This document shows positions 36,901 through 45,005 of a DNA stretch of 64,000 nt, piece after piece (the stretch's first letter is position 1; each line of letters starts with the position of its first letter). The position numbers were made by a program, and so were the translations under genes. Source of the DNA: Phycisphaerales bacterium. Its GTDB lineage: Bacteria; Planctomycetota; Phycisphaerae; UBA1845; Fen-1342. The notes below the pieces were generated by a model. The model saw only the letters and a list, made by a program, of their open reading frames with translations. It did no database searches and had not been told where the DNA came from. The stretch covers positions 2,356,001-2,420,000 of the forward strand of contig JADJXS010000001.1 in NCBI GenBank assembly GCA_016710275.1. Direction: 5' to 3'.

Positions 36901-37323
36901 CCGGGAGAAGTGGTGCGGGATTACCGCGCGATCGGGCTGTCGCTCAAGGCGCATCCGCTCTCGTTTGCGCGCGAGTGGCTCGCAAAGCGGCGGGTGCTGA
37001 CCGCGGCCCAGGTGCGGGATGAGGGGTGCTGCCCGCATGGGCGCTGGGCGGCGGTCGCGGGGATCGTGCTGTTCCGGCAGCGGCCGGGAACGGCGCGGGG
37101 GGTGATGTTCATGACGCTGGAGGATGAGACGGCCCGCGCGGACCTGATCGTTCGCCCGCGGGTGTACCAGCGTTTTGCGGCGGCGGCCATGTACGGACAG
37201 GTGGTCATCGCCCGCGGGCGGGTGGTGCGCAACGGGGGGGTGGTGCATCTGCTGGCGAGCCGGATCGAGGAGCTGTCGCAGGATCGCGAGGCGCTGCCAG
37301 CGATGTCGCGCGATTTTCGATAG
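33997..37323 (+). CDS. dnaE2: Error-prone DNA polymerase III alpha-type (DnaE2/ImuC)
   Basis: A 1108-residue C-family polymerase. The N-terminal PHP domain is seen in YAELTVTSNFTFLTGASHP and GYYAIALTDCNSLAGVVRAH. The polymerase active site has PPDIDIDFEHERREEV with the paired Asp residues; the finger region includes FGMMKVDVLAL-type sequence (LGMMKVDVLALGMLTCIRK). A helix-hairpin-helix and a C-terminal OB fold (GRWAAVAGIVLF) follow. Between them, near residue 920-955, lie four tandem copies of an 8-residue unit RLEPSPEG, which is not part of the family. It performs mutagenic lesion bypass with ImuA and ImuB. Confidence 0.92.
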   Translation: MPDPADAKIHAHPFRRTATGTIGDSPPPARAPYAELTVTSNFTFLTGASHPDELVEQAGRLGYYAIALTDCNSLAGVVRAHVAARDAGIRFVVGCRLRFREPAGLSLFVYPTDRAAYGRLCRLLTVGKRRATKGDCDLTLHDLEGCTDGLLAVAWFALPAQEDTALVIERLARWFDDDRLSLALARLYTPEDPPCREALLQLAERSGLPLAAVNDVQYHHPQRRALHDLLTCVRCGCTLEEAGFRLLSNAERHLKPPEEIARLFADHPQAVARTVEIAKRAAGFSLDQLRYEYPHEICPPGRTPMEHLRELTWRCAQERYADGVPEGVRRQVEHEFGLIEELGYAPYFLTVHDLVRFARSRGILCQGRGAAANSAVCFCLGVTAVDPDRINVLFERFVSRERDEPPDIDIDFEHERREEVIQYIYEKYGRERAGMTAEVITYRSRSAVRDVGKALGLSLDTVDRIARRVHDWHDVGLTAERLTALGLDATDPLLVRLVRLVREVVGFPRHLSQHVGGFVISRGPLCELVPIENAAMPNRTVIEWDKDDIEALGMMKVDVLALGMLTCIRKALELVHRHHGRALTPASIPPEDPAVYDMICAADTVGVFQIESRAQMTMLPRLRPRCFYDLVIEVAIVRPGPIVGDMVHPFLRRRNGEEPVVYPDETIARVLGRTLGVPLFQEQAMALAISAAGFTPGEAEKLRRTISAWKSRSKDAVPHYRRRFIEGMTNNGYERGFAEQCFERLKGFSEYGFPESHSASFALLVYASAWIKCHYPAAFAAALLNSQPMGFYAPAQILRDAAEHGVQVLPLDVNHSDWDCTLERDGGAVRLGFRMVRGLREADAEAVVRIVRARGPIASMADLWRAAGVSSSALHALALADAFGSMGLTRQRALWAVQALRGRPLPLFDALEDEGESSPERRLEPLPEYRLEPSPEGRLEPSPEGRLEPSPEYQLESLPAVPLPAMSAPGEVVRDYRAIGLSLKAHPLSFAREWLAKRRVLTAAQVRDEGCCPHGRWAAVAGIVLFRQRPGTARGVMFMTLEDETARADLIVRPRVYQRFAAAAMYGQVVIARGRVVRNGGVVHLLASRIEELSQDREALPAMSRDFR
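36760..36855 (+). repeat. 24-bp in-frame tandem repeat inside dnaE2
   Basis: Four 24-base units (36760, 36784, 36808, 36832), with the middle two identical and a degenerate fifth following. They encode RLEPLPEY, RLEPSPEG, RLEPSPEG, RLEPSPEY. The location is a linker before the OB domain. Confidence 0.9.
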
Positions 37324-37391
37324 TGTCTCACCACGAGAGCGCCGCCGGGACATTCTGTGGTGTTGCGAGGCGCACGACGTTTGCGAGCGAT

Positions 37392-37643
37392 GGCTCGGTC
37401 ACAATCACGGGGGAAGTGGGCGACCGACCGGTATGTTGACGGGCCGTGATGGTGGCTATAGGGTTACGGGCGCTCCCGCGGAGGATCAGCGATGTTGCGA
37501 GTGTGCCTGGCGGTGCTCGTTGTCGGAAGCGTGGTGGCGACCTCAACGGCGGCGCCGTACTCGATCTTCTACAGCGGCGACGATTTTCCGGAGAATGAGG
37601 GCTGGTCTCGAGCCGTCTTCGACGAGCCGGGCGGCCCGGGAGC
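37392..37643 (+). repeat. Duplicated block I, copy 1 (copy 2 at 40434-40685)
   Basis: 252 bases that match 40434-40685 with only about seven differences by eye. The block starts with the tail of a beta-repeat gene (GSVTITGEVGDRPVC), runs through an identical intergenic stretch and ends about 50 codons into a PEP-CTERM gene. Identity stops abruptly at GGCCCGGGAGC. At this copy the gene tail is a headless remnant directly after dnaE2. Confidence 0.9.
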
Positions 37644-38175
37644 TATCCGCTCGCTCGACAACGGGGTCTTTACAATTGACAGTATGCGTAGCGCTTCAAT
37701 AGAAGACAGCTATTCGATTCGACGCGCGTTGAACCCAGCGATCGGAGAGACTTTCGCGGCCGAGTGGCGCATGCGCGTCAGATCGCACAGTGGGTTTCGA
37801 AGTGATATCTTCGGCATTGCGCGCGACCAGCAGGGCCTGCTTGTTTTTGGCGTTGATGGCGGTGCGATCTACAGCTCACTCGAGGGAATCTCGGCACCGT
37901 TCGTTCCGGGATTGTTTCACACATTTCGCCTCGTCTCCTCGGACATGGTGTCGTACACGTTGTTCATCGACAACGCCCTCGCCTTGTCAGGGCATTGGGA
38001 GCCTCGTGCTCTTGGTTCCTCGCTTCTGGCTTGGGGCGACCTTTCTTCCGGAGCTGGGACCGTCAGCGTCCTCGACTGGGACTTCGTATCGGTACAGGTT
38101 GTTCCCGAGCCCGTCGGTATGGGTGCGCTTGGAATCGTGTTTGGTTCACTAATCTATTGGAGACGTCGATGGTGA
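37492..38175 (+). CDS. PEP-CTERM sorted secreted protein, array pair 1
   Basis: A 227-residue protein with a signal peptide (CLAVLVVGSVVATSTAAP) and a C-terminal PEP-CTERM signal: VVPEPVGMGALGIVFGSL then basic WRRRW. The middle is a beta-rich, laminin/concanavalin-like domain with FYSGDDFPENEGWSRAVF near the start and FHTFRLVSSDMVSYTLFIDN later. Such proteins are exported, cut and possibly anchored by an exosortase system. The first 51 residues are nearly identical to the protein at 40534; after that identity falls to about half. Its stop overlaps the ATG of the next gene (ATGGTGA). Confidence 0.8.
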   Translation: MLRVCLAVLVVGSVVATSTAAPYSIFYSGDDFPENEGWSRAVFDEPGGPGAIRSLDNGVFTIDSMRSASIEDSYSIRRALNPAIGETFAAEWRMRVRSHSGFRSDIFGIARDQQGLLVFGVDGGAIYSSLEGISAPFVPGLFHTFRLVSSDMVSYTLFIDNALALSGHWEPRALGSSLLAWGDLSSGAGTVSVLDWDFVSVQVVPEPVGMGALGIVFGSLIYWRRRW

Positions 38176-39050
38176 GGCAACATGCCTTGGCAATGTGGGC
38201 TGCGCTTGCGATCGTGAGGTTCGCCTGCGCGGACATCAATGTAAGCGGAAATGCCAGTGTGACCGTCAATCAGACACTGCAGACCGTTACGATCACCTCC
38301 GCCGGTACCTGCTCCCTCACCGCGACAACCGGCACATTCTCTGCCGACATCGCATCCGTCACTGTCTCCGGCTCGGGCATCGGCGACGTCACGCTCACCA
38401 TCGCCGCCGCGCGGGACATAGGCTATATCGATCTCACCGGCTCCACCGGCACGCTCGCCGGCCTGTCCATCACCGGCACCGTCGGCGTCATCAACGCCAC
38501 CAACACCCAGGTATCAACGATCAGCGGCACAATTTCCACTGGCGGCAAGACCGATCGCCTGATCAGCGCCGCGAGCGCCAGCAGCGCCACGTTCAGCATC
38601 GGCGGCGATTGCAAGGGCATTTCGATCGGCAGCGGCAGCGTCTCTTCGCTCACCGTGGCGGGCGACCTGCTGGGCGCGATCAGCGTCCCCACCGCCGGTG
38701 CGCTCACGATCAGCGGCAGCGGGCCGCACACCGGCGACATCAGCATCACCGGTGCCGGCCCGCATTCGGGCACGGTCACCATTTCAAACGACTACAGCGG
38801 CGACATGACGCTGACCGGCGACCGCAGCGGCCAAGTCAGGATCAACGGCGACCTGACCTCGACCGGCTCGGTCACGTTCACGGGCGAGATGAGCGGCCAC
38901 CTGGTCATCGGCGATGCCCCGAGCAGTCCTGTCGCCGGCCGCTTCAGCGGCCTGAATCAAATGGATCTGGCCGGCACGGTGACGCTCGGCACGGCCGCCA
39001 GCCCGCGGCAGAGTTTCAGCGGCGACTGCGTGAGTCATTCAATCGGTTGA
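38169..39050 (+). CDS. Truncated beta-repeat surface protein, array pair 1
   Basis: A 293-residue protein, coupled to the PEP-CTERM gene by a 7-base overlap. It has a short signal peptide (AMWAALAIVRFACA) and repeats such as GDISITGAGPHSG, GDMTLTGDRSGQ and GDLTSTGSVTFTGE, spaced about 9-11 residues, suggesting a beta-solenoid. From VSGSGIGDVT to about residue 280 it is almost identical to the intact protein at 41208, whereas the first 65 residues differ. It ends shortly after the identity ends, so it lacks the remaining 460 residues including the dockerin-like tail. It is either a decayed copy or a donor cassette. Confidence 0.7.
   Translation: MVRQHALAMWAALAIVRFACADINVSGNASVTVNQTLQTVTITSAGTCSLTATTGTFSADIASVTVSGSGIGDVTLTIAAARDIGYIDLTGSTGTLAGLSITGTVGVINATNTQVSTISGTISTGGKTDRLISAASASSATFSIGGDCKGISIGSGSVSSLTVAGDLLGAISVPTAGALTISGSGPHTGDISITGAGPHSGTVTISNDYSGDMTLTGDRSGQVRINGDLTSTGSVTFTGEMSGHLVIGDAPSSPVAGRFSGLNQMDLAGTVTLGTAASPRQSFSGDCVSHSIG
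38364..39010 (+). repeat. Duplicated block II, copy 1 (copy 2 at 41400-42046)
   Basis: 647 bases with about 98% identity by eye to 41400-42046. Both borders are sharp. The block encodes the beta-repeat region shared by the proteins at 38169 and 41208. Offset between copies (3036) is close to that of block I (3042). Confidence 0.9.
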
Positions 39051-39102
39051 CCTGAAGGCGCGCCACGCCTGCGCTGCGCTTCTTCGCTGGGAGGCCCAAT
39101 CC

Positions 39103-39789
39103 ATGTTCCGACGCGCTCTTGTGCTTTGGCTGACGGGCAGCGTGGTCGCCGGCGCGGCGGCGGCGCCGTATTACGTCGCGTACGAGGGCAACGATTTTCC
39201 AGAGAACGAGGGCTGGGAGCGGCTATACGGCGATGAGAACGGAGAAGGCAACGGCGGAGCGACGCGCTCGCTGGTCAACGGCGAACTGGTGCTTGATTCG
39301 CTCCGCAGCCCGCAGATATACGACAGCTACCTGTTCCGGCGCGCGCTGAATCCAGGCCCGGGCGAGTTCTTCTTCTTTGAATGGCGATTGAACGTGCTAG
39401 CGAACAACGGGCCGGCCGCGGACAGCATCATCACCATCGCCCGCGACGGGCGCGGCACGTTGAGCTTGCAGGTCGGGAACGCCGACGTCTATAGCGAACG
39501 CGAGTTCTGGCGGTTGCCACTGATGCCCGGCGTTCCGCACGCCTTTCGAGTCGAGTCAGCGGACATGCTGAGCTATTCGCTGTATGTCGACGGCACCTTC
39601 GCCAGAAATGGAATCTGGGACCTTAACAGCCTAAACGAGTCTTACGTGGGGTTTGGCGATGGACGACTAGGCGGCGGGGTGACGTCGCTCGCGTCGTGGG
39701 ACTACGTGCGATTCGGAACTGTTCCTGAACCGGCAGCGAGCGCGCTCGGTTCTATGTTGCTAGCGCTCTTTCTGAGGATTCGAAAATGA
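39103..39789 (+). CDS. PEP-CTERM sorted secreted protein, array pair 2
   Basis: A 228-residue paralogue of the array's other PEP-CTERM proteins, more diverged. Signal peptide LVLWLTGSVVAGAAAAP; early motif YEGNDFPENEGWERLYGD; central FFFEWRLNVLANNG and HAFRVESADMLSYSLYVDG; C-terminal PEP-CTERM TVPEPAASALGSMLLALFLR followed by basic residues. ATG preceded by GGGAGG. The stop overlaps the next gene as ATGA, so it is coupled like the other two pairs. Confidence 0.8.
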   Translation: MFRRALVLWLTGSVVAGAAAAPYYVAYEGNDFPENEGWERLYGDENGEGNGGATRSLVNGELVLDSLRSPQIYDSYLFRRALNPGPGEFFFFEWRLNVLANNGPAADSIITIARDGRGTLSLQVGNADVYSEREFWRLPLMPGVPHAFRVESADMLSYSLYVDGTFARNGIWDLNSLNESYVGFGDGRLGGGVTSLASWDYVRFGTVPEPAASALGSMLLALFLRIRK

Positions 39790-40481
39790 TTCTGCGAAAT
39801 TGGTTCTGCGTCGCTGTCGTTTCAACCAGTGTAGCGATGGCAAGCGCCACGGTGTCCGAGTGGAATGGCGTCAACCCGGCGAAGTGGTCATACAATCCGC
39901 AGACCAACACGATCGAAATCCTCGCCGCCGACTCCGCCACGTTCAGCTTCGAGGCGTACAACTCCGGCACCGGTGCGCCCCTGGACATCGACAACATCGT
40001 CGTTCAGTCCGGCGTCACCGGCACGGTTCACGTCCGCATCGCGCCGCAGCCCGGCTCCGGGCGGACGTATGGCGCCGCCAATGTCAAGGGCATCAACCTG
40101 AGCGCCGCCACCACCGGCAACCTGGCCGGCGTAGTGATCAGCGGCGATCTCGGCGCCCTCACCGGGGTGACGGTCAGCAACATCACGGGCGCGGTGGCAG
40201 CGGACGACGGGACGAACATCAGCGTCGCCGGCAACCTCGGCGCGGCCCTAACGCTCAACTCGGCCACTGCGCTCAACGTCGCGGGGGGCGGCACCCACAC
40301 CGGCGATATCACCATCGCCGGAGCCGGTCCGCACACGGGCGCCATTTCCCTGACTGGTGACTACAGCGGCGACATGACGCTGACCGGCGACCGTAGCGGC
40401 CAAGTGAAGATCAACGGCGACCTGACCTCGACCGGCTCGGTCACGATCACGGGGGAAGTGGGCGACCGACCGGTATGTTGA
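39786..40481 (+). CDS. Truncated beta-repeat surface protein, array pair 2
   Basis: A 231-residue protein with a signal peptide (NWFCVAVVSTSVAMASA). It has an own N-terminal half, then repeats GGTHTGDITIAGAGPHTGAI and GDYSGDMTLTGDRSGQVK like its paralogues. About 80 bases (40361-40443) are nearly identical to the intact gene; then the frame diverges and stops after GEVGDRPVC. The same tail, without a head, lies at 37392 before pair 1. It therefore looks truncated by the recombination that created the array. Confidence 0.65.
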   Translation: MILRNWFCVAVVSTSVAMASATVSEWNGVNPAKWSYNPQTNTIEILAADSATFSFEAYNSGTGAPLDIDNIVVQSGVTGTVHVRIAPQPGSGRTYGAANVKGINLSAATTGNLAGVVISGDLGALTGVTVSNITGAVAADDGTNISVAGNLGAALTLNSATALNVAGGGTHTGDITIAGAGPHTGAISLTGDYSGDMTLTGDRSGQVKINGDLTSTGSVTITGEVGDRPVC

Positions 40482-40685
40482 CGGGCCGTGATGGTGGCTA
40501 TAGGGTTACGGGCGCTCCCGCGGAGGATCAGTGATGTTGCGAGCGTGCCTGGCGGTGCTCGTTGTCGGAAGCGTGGTGGCGGCCTCAACGGCCGCGCCCT
40601 ACTCGATCTTCTACAGCGGCGACGATTTTCCGGAGAATGAGGGCTGGTCTCGAGCCGTCTTCGACGAGCCGGGCGGCCCGGGAGC
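40434..40685 (+). repeat. Duplicated block I, copy 2
   Basis: Counterpart of 37392-37643. Here the first 48 bases are the true 3' end of the truncated gene 39786-40481, so this is probably the ancestral junction. Confidence 0.9.
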
Positions 40686-41211
40686 CGTTCGTTCACTGAA
40701 CGACGGCACATTTACGATAGACAGCACGCGAAGTGACCAAATCGCGGACATTTATAGGGTATCTCGCTCGATCAACCCAGCACCCGGAGAGGTGTTCATT
40801 GCCGAGTGGCGCATGCGTGTCGTCCAGCAATCGGGATTCCGCAACGGCGTACTTGCAATCGCACGCGACAACATCGGCACTCTTTCGTTCAGTGTTGAAT
40901 CCGGCGTTCTCTATAATAACAACGAGAATTGGTCGGTGTCGCTCACGCCTGGGGAGTTCCACATATTTCGCATTGTCTCGGCCGACATGTCCATATACAC
41001 GCTTTCGATAGACGGTATGCTCGTCCGAACGGGATTGTGGGACTCGCGAGGCTTGAACAGGTCGTTTATTGGCTGGGGAGACAACTCAACAGGGGCGAAC
41101 TCCCTGGTTGTGCTCGATTGGGACTATCTTTCTTTCAGTGTCGTTCCGGAGCCTAGAATGGGATTCCTTTTATTAGTCCCGTTCGTTGCGGCAACGAGGA
41201 GAAACAGGTGA
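40534..41211 (+). CDS. PEP-CTERM sorted secreted protein, array pair 3
   Basis: A 225-residue protein. ATG 40534 is chosen to match the paralogue at 37492. Signal peptide CLAVLVVGSVVAASTAAP, motif FYSGDDFPENEGWSRAVF, central FIAEWRMRVVQQSGF and FHIFRIVSADMSIYTLSIDG, C-terminal VVPEPRMGFLLLVPFVAAT with basic end. Nearly identical to the pair 1 protein for 51 residues, then clearly diverged, yet both encode the same fold. The stop overlaps the GTG of the intact partner gene (GTGA). Confidence 0.8.
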   Translation: MLRACLAVLVVGSVVAASTAAPYSIFYSGDDFPENEGWSRAVFDEPGGPGAVRSLNDGTFTIDSTRSDQIADIYRVSRSINPAPGEVFIAEWRMRVVQQSGFRNGVLAIARDNIGTLSFSVESGVLYNNNENWSVSLTPGEFHIFRIVSADMSIYTLSIDGMLVRTGLWDSRGLNRSFIGWGDNSTGANSLVVLDWDYLSFSVVPEPRMGFLLLVPFVAATRRNR

Positions 41212-43427
41212 AGAGACATCTGCTTGTGATGTGCATTTCTGCGGGACCGGTACTGCATGCGCTCGGCGATATTGCGACAAGTGGGTCGGCATCCGTCTCC
41301 GTCAATCAACTGGAACAGACCGTCACAATCACGTCTTCGGGGACGTGCACTGTGAGTGCGACGGTGGGAACGTACACCGCGGACGTCGACCGTATCACCG
41401 TCTCCGGCTCGGGCATCGGCGACGTCACGCTCACCATCGCCGCCGCGCGGGACATAGGCTATATCGATCTCACCGGTTCCACTGGCACGCTCGCCGGCCT
41501 GTCGATCACCGGCACCGTCGGCGTCATCAACGCCACCAACACCCAGGTATCAACGATCACCGGCACGATTTCCACTGGCGGCAAGACCGATCGGCTGATC
41601 AGCGCCGCCAGCGCCAGCAGCGCCACGTTCAGCATCGGCGGCGATTGCAAGGGCATCTCGATCGGCAGCGGCAGCGTCTCTTCGCTCACCGTCGCGGGCG
41701 ACCTGCTGGGCGCGATCAGCGTCCCCACCGCCGGTGCGCTCACGATCAGCGGCAGCGGGCCGCACACCGGCGACATCAGCATCACCGGTGCCGGCCCGCA
41801 TTCGGGCACGGTCACCATTTCAAACGACTACAGCGGCGACATGACGCTGACCGGCGACCGCAGCGGCCAAGTCAGGATCAACGGCGACCTGACCTCGACC
41901 GGCTCGGTCACGTTCACGGGGGAGATGAGCGGCCACCTGGTCATCGGCGATGCCCCGAACAGTCCCGTCGCCGGCCGCTTCAGCGGCCTGAATCAAATGG
42001 ATCTGGCCGGCACGGTGACGCTCGGCACGCCCGCCAGCCCGCCGCAGGAATTCACCGGCGGCATCGATATCACCGGCGAACTGACCGGCACGCTGAAGAT
42101 CAACGGAACTGTGGCTAACGATGACAACTGGATCTGGATCCGCAAGCTCAATGGCGGGACGCTCTGGATCACGGATGACCTGGCCCTGCGGCGGCCGACG
42201 GCTACCACGACCAGCCAGGGCTGGCTGGAGATCGGCGACTTCTCGAACGTCGGTCCGACCAGTCGCGACGCCCGCGAAGCGGTCAACCACACCGGCACCA
42301 TCCGCGTGGACGGTGAATTGCAGGGCCGCATCTACGTCGTCGGCAGTTCGAAGATTCACTTCGACATCGGCACGATCAACTCCACTGTGAGGGAGTCGGT
42401 CCAGGTCGTGTCACAGGCGCTGTGCTGGGGTCTGGGCGGGATCACATTCGGCGATGAGTTTCGCAATCCCGGCGCCGGCAACGCAATTGAGGTGGGCGAT
42501 TTTGTGTCCGGCGAGATTCGCTTCGCCCCCGTCACGTGGCCGGAGACGGACGGCACGTACGGCGGCACCTATTACGACGGCGTTTCCGCCGACGACTTTG
42601 ACTTCGCCGGCCAGATAGTCGTGAACGGAGACATGGAGGACGACGCCTCGATTCACAACCAGACCAGGGGCACCGAAACGGACTCTGCCCTTCGCGACGC
42701 CGACCTCAGCGGGCGCATTTCAGTGCTGGGCAGCCTGGAAGGGCTGATCCGCAGCGAGCGGCACCTGAACGAGCAGATTCGGGTGCATGGGGATCTTGTT
42801 TCCGCCGGATCGCCGACCGAGCGCGTCCATGTAGCCGATGATCTCAAGTGGCCGGCGGCAATCACGATCGACTGGGATGGCTGCGACGACGGGGACGACT
42901 GGGGCGCGAACGCCCGGGTTTACATCGGCGGCGACATCGAAATGAGCGATGCGGGCACGATCAGCGCCAATGGCGCGTATTCCGGCAACACGCCGGGGCA
43001 CCGGGTCTACGAAATCACATGCTGCCGCGGCGACATGGACAACACGGGCGACATCACGAATTTCGACATTGATCCGTTCGTTGAGGCGCTGACGTTCCCG
43101 CAGGACTATGACGACAATTGGCCCGGTCTCGAAGGCAGCCGCGACTGGCACGGCGACTGTAACGAGGATGCCGCGTTCAACAACTTTGATACCGACCCGT
43201 TCGTCTGCCGCGTTATCGCGCTTTCGTGTGAGTGTTCGGAGTCGCTGCTGGAGGGTGATCCGCCTACCGGCGCAGAGGTGGGAGAGCAGTTTCGCAATGC
43301 ACTGAGCGCTGACCTTCGCGAGCCCTTTGCCGGGGTGATTGAGGGCTGGATCGAGATCGTGACCGCGAGCGAGCAGGACGCGGGCTACTGGATCGAATTC
43401 CGAGACGCGCTCGTCGCGGAAGATTAG
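41208..43427 (+). CDS. Intact beta-repeat surface protein with dockerin-like tail, array pair 3
   Basis: A 739-residue secreted protein, GTG start coupled to the PEP-CTERM gene. After the signal peptide, residues 60-300 hold short beta-solenoid-like repeats (GDMTLTGDRSGQ, GDLTSTGSVTFTGE, GELTGTLKINGT). Residues 300-600 continue with longer related repeats (GTIRVDGELQGRIYVVG, GRISVLGSLEGLIRSE). The C-terminus carries GDMDNTGDITNFDIDPFVEA and GDCNEDAAFNNFDTDPFV, calcium-loop repeats like dockerin. It is the only full-length member of the array and is likely displayed outside together with its PEP-CTERM partner. Function unknown. Confidence 0.78.
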   Translation: MKRHLLVMCISAGPVLHALGDIATSGSASVSVNQLEQTVTITSSGTCTVSATVGTYTADVDRITVSGSGIGDVTLTIAAARDIGYIDLTGSTGTLAGLSITGTVGVINATNTQVSTITGTISTGGKTDRLISAASASSATFSIGGDCKGISIGSGSVSSLTVAGDLLGAISVPTAGALTISGSGPHTGDISITGAGPHSGTVTISNDYSGDMTLTGDRSGQVRINGDLTSTGSVTFTGEMSGHLVIGDAPNSPVAGRFSGLNQMDLAGTVTLGTPASPPQEFTGGIDITGELTGTLKINGTVANDDNWIWIRKLNGGTLWITDDLALRRPTATTTSQGWLEIGDFSNVGPTSRDAREAVNHTGTIRVDGELQGRIYVVGSSKIHFDIGTINSTVRESVQVVSQALCWGLGGITFGDEFRNPGAGNAIEVGDFVSGEIRFAPVTWPETDGTYGGTYYDGVSADDFDFAGQIVVNGDMEDDASIHNQTRGTETDSALRDADLSGRISVLGSLEGLIRSERHLNEQIRVHGDLVSAGSPTERVHVADDLKWPAAITIDWDGCDDGDDWGANARVYIGGDIEMSDAGTISANGAYSGNTPGHRVYEITCCRGDMDNTGDITNFDIDPFVEALTFPQDYDDNWPGLEGSRDWHGDCNEDAAFNNFDTDPFVCRVIALSCECSESLLEGDPPTGAEVGEQFRNALSADLREPFAGVIEGWIEIVTASEQDAGYWIEFRDALVAED
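41400..42046 (+). repeat. Duplicated block II, copy 2
   Basis: Counterpart of 38364-39010, inside the intact gene. After 42046 this copy continues into sequence absent from the truncated copy. Confidence 0.9.
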
Positions 43428-43544
43428 CAGGCGGCCCGTGACTGCGGGCGTTCGCACCAATTAACGGCGCGGGCCTGTGCCTTCGCAACCGTTAGCGTCT
43501 GTGGGCGCGGACGCATTGTCTCTACACATACCGAAGTCACTCAA

Positions 43545-43964
43545 TCAGCGAGCGGCTGCGCCCGGCGGTGGCGGACCCTGCAGCGTCGCATCCCCATCGG
43601 CCTCGAAGCTGAATTCCACGCCGACCAGATACCCAACCGCCGCCGGCGTGCAGTGCCGCACGAACCCCGCCCCGTAACAGCTCATCTCCGGCTCATGAAT
43701 CGCCAGCGTGATGGGCGTGTCGGCCGCGATCGGCCGTCGCGTCCGCATCGCCAGTCCGCCCGCGCTGAGGTTGTGCAGCGTCGCCAGCAGGTGCCGCTCG
43801 CCATACGCGGATTCCGGCAGCCAGACCTCGACCGTTCCCGCAAACGGCCAGCGCTCTTCGTGACGCCGTCCGGCCTCCTGCTTCGATTGGAACTTCACCT
43901 GGCGTGACTCCAGCAGCGCGCGAATGGTCGCCGGCGCGAGTTTGACGATCTGCTCTGCGTCCAT
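43545..43964 (-). CDS. PilZ-domain protein
   Basis: A 139-residue protein with a PilZ domain, which usually binds cyclic di-GMP. The arginine-rich entry motif is in EAGRRHEERWPF and the second binding motif is HNLSAGGLAMRT. The closing strand is YLVGVEFSFEAD. A 35-residue helical head precedes the domain; the tail is Pro/Ala-rich. It is a stand-alone receptor without an output domain, so it may act through a partner, for example in motility or surface functions. It lies beside the surface-protein array but on the other strand. Confidence 0.82.
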   Translation of the reverse strand: MDAEQIVKLAPATIRALLESRQVKFQSKQEAGRRHEERWPFAGTVEVWLPESAYGERHLLATLHNLSAGGLAMRTRRPIAADTPITLAIHEPEMSCYGAGFVRHCTPAAVGYLVGVEFSFEADGDATLQGPPPPGAAAR

Positions 43965-44306
43965 GTTTGTCTCCCCGCTCGCGACGGGCGCTCGCCCGCC
44001 GAGTCTTCATCGTGTGACGGCGGCTCCGGCATCACTTGCAAATCCACTGCCGTAGCGCAATTGCGGATCGCCTGGATACCGGACGCTCCAAGGCCTCATC
44101 TGGCCGCAATTGGCCGCGCGCCGGTCCAATAACCTCCGCCGCGCTCCTGTTCCCCCATCCGTCACGGCTGAATCGACATTGACTGCTCGCACGGCCGTCT
44201 GCGGTTTCGGATACTTCGATCGTTCGCCGCGACACGACGGGCTTCCGACGAGCGCTCGCGCTCGTTCCGTTCCGCGGGCGGACAGGGGAAAGAAGGGGGG
44301 AAGAAA
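43965..44306. other. Gene-free gap between divergent PilZ and metalloprotease genes
   Basis: 342 bases with no convincing ORF. A purine-rich GGGGAAAGAAGGGGGGAAG stretch just before 44307 would serve as a ribosome site. No clear promoter or hairpin was found by eye. Confidence 0.5.
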
Positions 44307-45005
44307 ATGCGCAGCAGGCTTCTAGCGCTGCTGCCGGCGGGCGTTCTGCTCGCGGGCGGGTGTGTTCCGCAGGAGGAGCAGCCGGGCATCAACAACGCGC
44401 TGGGCGTGCTTGGACCAGGTGCGCCGGCCGCGACCGGCTCGACGGGCAACGCCACCGCCGTCTCGAGCGGCGGAGCGGCGGCCCAGTCGCTGCGCATCTC
44501 CGGCACGCTTTCCGGCGGATCGAGTCACCAGGTCACGCCCATCGGCGGCGTTTCGCCGGGCGAACAGATTCTCATCCGCAGCGGCCCGGGAAGCGGCAAT
44601 CGCGCGTTCATCGTCGTACTGCTGGATGACAACCTCGACCTGGTGTTGCGCGCCGCCATCGGCGGATCGGTCAACGCCTCGCACGTCGTGCGGCACTCGG
44701 CAGCGGATTTGCGCGTAGGCGTGATGGCTGTCAGCGGCGGATCGGGCGGAGACTATGAATTGCTGATTGACCGTGTCGGCACGGTGGGTGTTCCCGCTCC
44801 GGTGGGGCAGGTCGTGTACCTGAACTTCGCCGGCGGATCGGATGTGCGCGTAAATCGCCGTGCCCCGATTTCGTTCCCGGCGTTTGACGCCGCGCGGCTC
44901 GGAAGCCGCCTATGCCGGTCGCACGCAGGAAATGAAATCCGCCATTACGAATCAAATGCGAGCGGATTACGCCGCCTACAACGTCACGATCCTCTCGTCG
45001 GATGA
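44307..45005 (+). CDS. Zinc-metalloprotease lipoprotein 1, N-terminal part (frameshifted)
   Basis: The lipoprotein signal LLALLPAGVLLAGGC is clear. The N-terminal domain (GNRAFIVVLLDDNLDLVLRA, GGDYELLIDRVG) resembles pre-peptidase beta domains. The true frame holds to ISFPAFDAARL near 44893; the last 37 residues read here are out of frame. Comparison with the neighbour at 45498, where FNLPPFDATQVG continues without break, shows that one surplus base around 44890-44903 separates this part from the catalytic part. The repaired protein would be about 400 residues. Confidence 0.7.
   Translation: MRSRLLALLPAGVLLAGGCVPQEEQPGINNALGVLGPGAPAATGSTGNATAVSSGGAAAQSLRISGTLSGGSSHQVTPIGGVSPGEQILIRSGPGSGNRAFIVVLLDDNLDLVLRAAIGGSVNASHVVRHSAADLRVGVMAVSGGSGGDYELLIDRVGTVGVPAPVGQVVYLNFAGGSDVRVNRRAPISFPAFDAARLGSRLCRSHAGNEIRHYESNASGLRRLQRHDPLVG

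Noticed and set aside
39786..40481. Calling the truncated beta-repeat gene a pseudogene
   Set aside because: It keeps a signal peptide, start coupling and an open frame of 231 codons, so expression is possible; truncation alone does not prove loss.
41186..42118. Overlapping 310-codon frame rich in Arg and His, also seen at 38195-39055
   Set aside because: An alternative-frame reading of the beta-repeat DNA; its repeats merely mirror the real gene.
37392..43427. Mobile element as the cause of the duplicated blocks
   Set aside because: No transposase, terminal inverted repeats or target duplications are visible at the borders; homologous recombination is sufficient.
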